DNA from: Halobacteriales archaeon SW_10_68_16
GTDB taxonomy: Archaea; Halobacteriota; Halobacteria; Halobacteriales; Haloarculaceae
Direction of reading: 5' to 3'
DNA length: 20,370 nt
NCBI GenBank assembly: GCA_003023485.1
Contig: PXSG01000055.1
Span: 4,324-24,693, forward strand
Shown: positions 19,208-20,370 of the stretch, one piece after another
Position numbering within the stretch: position 1 is the first letter of the stretch
Layout: each line of letters starts with the position of its first letter
The notes under the pieces: generated by a model
What the model was told of the DNA's origin: nothing
Database searches by the model: none
Seen by the model: the letters and a program-made list of their open reading frames with translations, nothing else
Translations under genes and position numbers: made by a program

Positions 19208-20119
19208 TCAGCTCACCCGGTCCTGGAAGGCGTGGACCGTCCGGAAGAAATCGCGCCGGCGGTCGCTGTGCATCAGGTAGTGGTCGGCGCCGTCGAACTC
19301 CACGTAGTCGGCGCGGTCCCCGGGCACGTCGAGGTCGTCGTAGTAGTCGAGCGTCCCCGACCGGTCGGCGATCTCGTCGGCGGACCCCCGGACGGTCAGC
19401 GTCGGGACGTCGATGGCCGCGGGGTCCCAGACCGGGTCGCCCCGGGCCGAGGCCGCCCAGTCCGCGAGCGCGCCGGTCTGTGCGACGTAGGTCGTCTCGT
19501 CGATGCCCTGGTTCGAGTCGACCTGTGCCTGCCAGACCGCCTCGAAGAGCGCGTCGTCGCCGCCCTGGCGCTCCCGCACGGTCTCCCTGTCCTGGGTGTA
19601 CCACGCCACGTCCAGTCCGGGGACGCCCAGCGCGGCCAGCCCCTCCTCGAAGTCGTACCGTGGCTTGTAGGCCGGCGCGACCGCCGTGTACGAGGCCAGG
19701 TCGGGCGCGTCGCGTTCGAGCAGGCGACCGGTGGTGTGACACCCCCACGAGACGCCCACGAGGTGGACCGGGTCGTACCGTTCCCGGACGAACCCGAGCG
19801 CGTCCCCGATGTCGTCGGCGGCCCGGTCGGCCCGGACCGGCGGGCCGTTCGCCTCGGGTGGCTCGTCCATCTCCGGGGGCAGGTCGCTGTGGCCGTACCC
19901 GCGGACGTCGAGCGCGAACGCCGCCCGCCCCATCCCGGCGGCCGCGCGTAGCCACGAGTAGGAGTCGTCGCCCTCAACGGGCGTGTCGAACAGCGCGCGG
20001 GCGTTGGTGATGGCGCCGTGGACGAACAGGACCGCCTCGTCGGCGTCGTCGGGCGAGCGCTCCCAGCAGTGCAAGGCCGTCCCGTCGCGTGCCTGGATGT
20101 CGTGGGACTGGAAGGTCAT
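19208..20119 (-). CDS. Alpha/beta hydrolase
   Basis: A 303-residue serine hydrolase of the alpha/beta fold. The oxyanion-hole region is LFVHGAITNA (about 31-40), the nucleophile elbow is VGVSWGCH with S124, the acid is D248 (RGSADEI), and the base is H280 (GADHYLM). A cap-like helical region (about 150-215) lies between strands 6 and 7. The family includes esterases, lipases, epoxide hydrolases and haloperoxidases; the substrate is unknown. The start is ATG 20119 (MTFQSHDI), because an ATATTT element on the minus strand (about 20146-20151) lies 28 bases upstream. A longer frame from 20146 would begin inside it. The gene converges with the small membrane protein gene, 98 bases away. Confidence 0.87.
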   Translation of the reverse strand: MTFQSHDIQARDGTALHCWERSPDDADEAVLFVHGAITNARALFDTPVEGDDSYSWLRAAAGMGRAAFALDVRGYGHSDLPPEMDEPPEANGPPVRADRAADDIGDALGFVRERYDPVHLVGVSWGCHTTGRLLERDAPDLASYTAVAPAYKPRYDFEEGLAALGVPGLDVAWYTQDRETVRERQGGDDALFEAVWQAQVDSNQGIDETTYVAQTGALADWAASARGDPVWDPAAIDVPTLTVRGSADEIADRSGTLDYYDDLDVPGDRADYVEFDGADHYLMHSDRRRDFFRTVHAFQDRVS

Positions 20120-20159
20120 GTCACGAGGCACACCCGGCTGCGACAAATATCGTCTGGTG

Positions 20160-20370
20160 TCAGCGGTGGCCGGGGTAGTCCCGCTCGAATCGCGCTTCGA
20201 GTTCCTCGCGGTCGAGTTCGATTATCACGGGGCGCCCGTGCGGGCAGGCGTAGGGGTTCTCGCAGTCGTCCAGCGCATCGAGTAACTCCAAGACCGATCC
20301 CTCGGTCAGCGAGGTGTTGCCCGTCACCGAGGGGTAGCAGGCCAGGTCCGCCAGCAGTTCGTCGGCGGCC
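20160..20370 (-). CDS. mutL: DNA mismatch repair protein MutL, C-terminal end
   Basis: Only the last 70 codons are inside the window. The frame reads ADELLADLACYPSVTGNTSL, then ENPYACPHGRPVIIELDREE, and ends in RDYPGHR. The CPHGRP motif preceded by NPY is the hallmark of the MutL/PMS C-terminal dimerisation domain, where it contributes to the metal-binding endonuclease site in nicking-competent MutL proteins. MutL links mismatch recognition by MutS to strand incision. The gene runs leftward from the right edge, and its stop lies 41 bases before the hydrolase start. Confidence 0.9.
   Translation of the reverse strand, partial: AADELLADLACYPSVTGNTSLTEGSVLELLDALDDCENPYACPHGRPVIIELDREELEARFERDYPGHR

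Noticed and set aside
1..20370. tRNA, rRNA, CRISPR array, replication origin, integrase or attachment site
   Set aside because: I looked for regularly spaced repeats, tRNA-like cloverleaf arms and recombinase motifs and found none that could be supported.

Overview
The window looks like a chromosomal segment of a haloarchaeon (class Halobacteria; the family Haloarculaceae is a guess from general resemblance). The evidence is a very high GC content with GC-rich third codon positions, acid-rich proteins, mostly leaderless genes whose TATA-like box lies about 25-29 bases before the start codon, and archaeal signature genes: RPA with its associated protein RPAP, a DUF460 RNase-H-like protein, and a Ski2-type helicase with haloarchaeal zinc motifs. 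It reads as core chromosome, with a few accessory scars.

Layout. 1-2208 (+): the 3' part of an NAD(P)/FAD oxidoreductase, a conserved haloarchaeal protein, and a two-gene unit of small cysteine-containing proteins. 2209-5187 (-): pterin-4a-carbinolamine dehydratase and an atypical CcoI/FixI-like metal P-type ATPase, preceded by an 18-codon leader ORF. 5188-5897: no intact large gene; a tiny acidic ORF, then a lower-GC remnant of a surface protein with a broken PGF-CTERM-like tail. 5898-8352 (+): the DUF460 protein and a membrane zinc-ribbon protein. 8403-12525 (-): amidohydrolase, a small membrane protein ended by an amber codon, a helicase, a deleted AhpD-like pseudogene and a cupin. 12580-13776 (+): site-2 protease with CBS domains, divergent from the cupin across a shared palindromic TATA box. 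13787-14730: a decayed HNH endonuclease and a hairpin region resembling an IS200/IS605 right end. 14822-15277 (+): a Cys-cluster protein. 15319-17360 (-): a ribbon-helix-helix coiled-coil protein, rpap3 and rpa3 with a leader ORF. 17490-19109 (+): a small conserved protein, mannose-1-phosphate guanylyltransferase and a small membrane protein. 19208-20370 (-): alpha/beta hydrolase and the C-terminus of MutL.

How the genes relate. rpa3-rpap3 form a single-strand-DNA-binding operon. MutL, the helicase and DUF460 also belong to nucleic-acid metabolism, but nothing shows that they act together. I found no obvious new multi-gene defence or metabolic system. The most notable signals are small: an exactly symmetric bidirectional promoter, two leaderless mini-ORFs overlapping the genes they precede, a P1B ATPase with CPW in place of CPC and a degenerate last-helix motif, a palindromic repeat inside the cupin gene, and five broken or possibly recoded genes in 20 kb. 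All family names rest on motif recognition, since no search was run.
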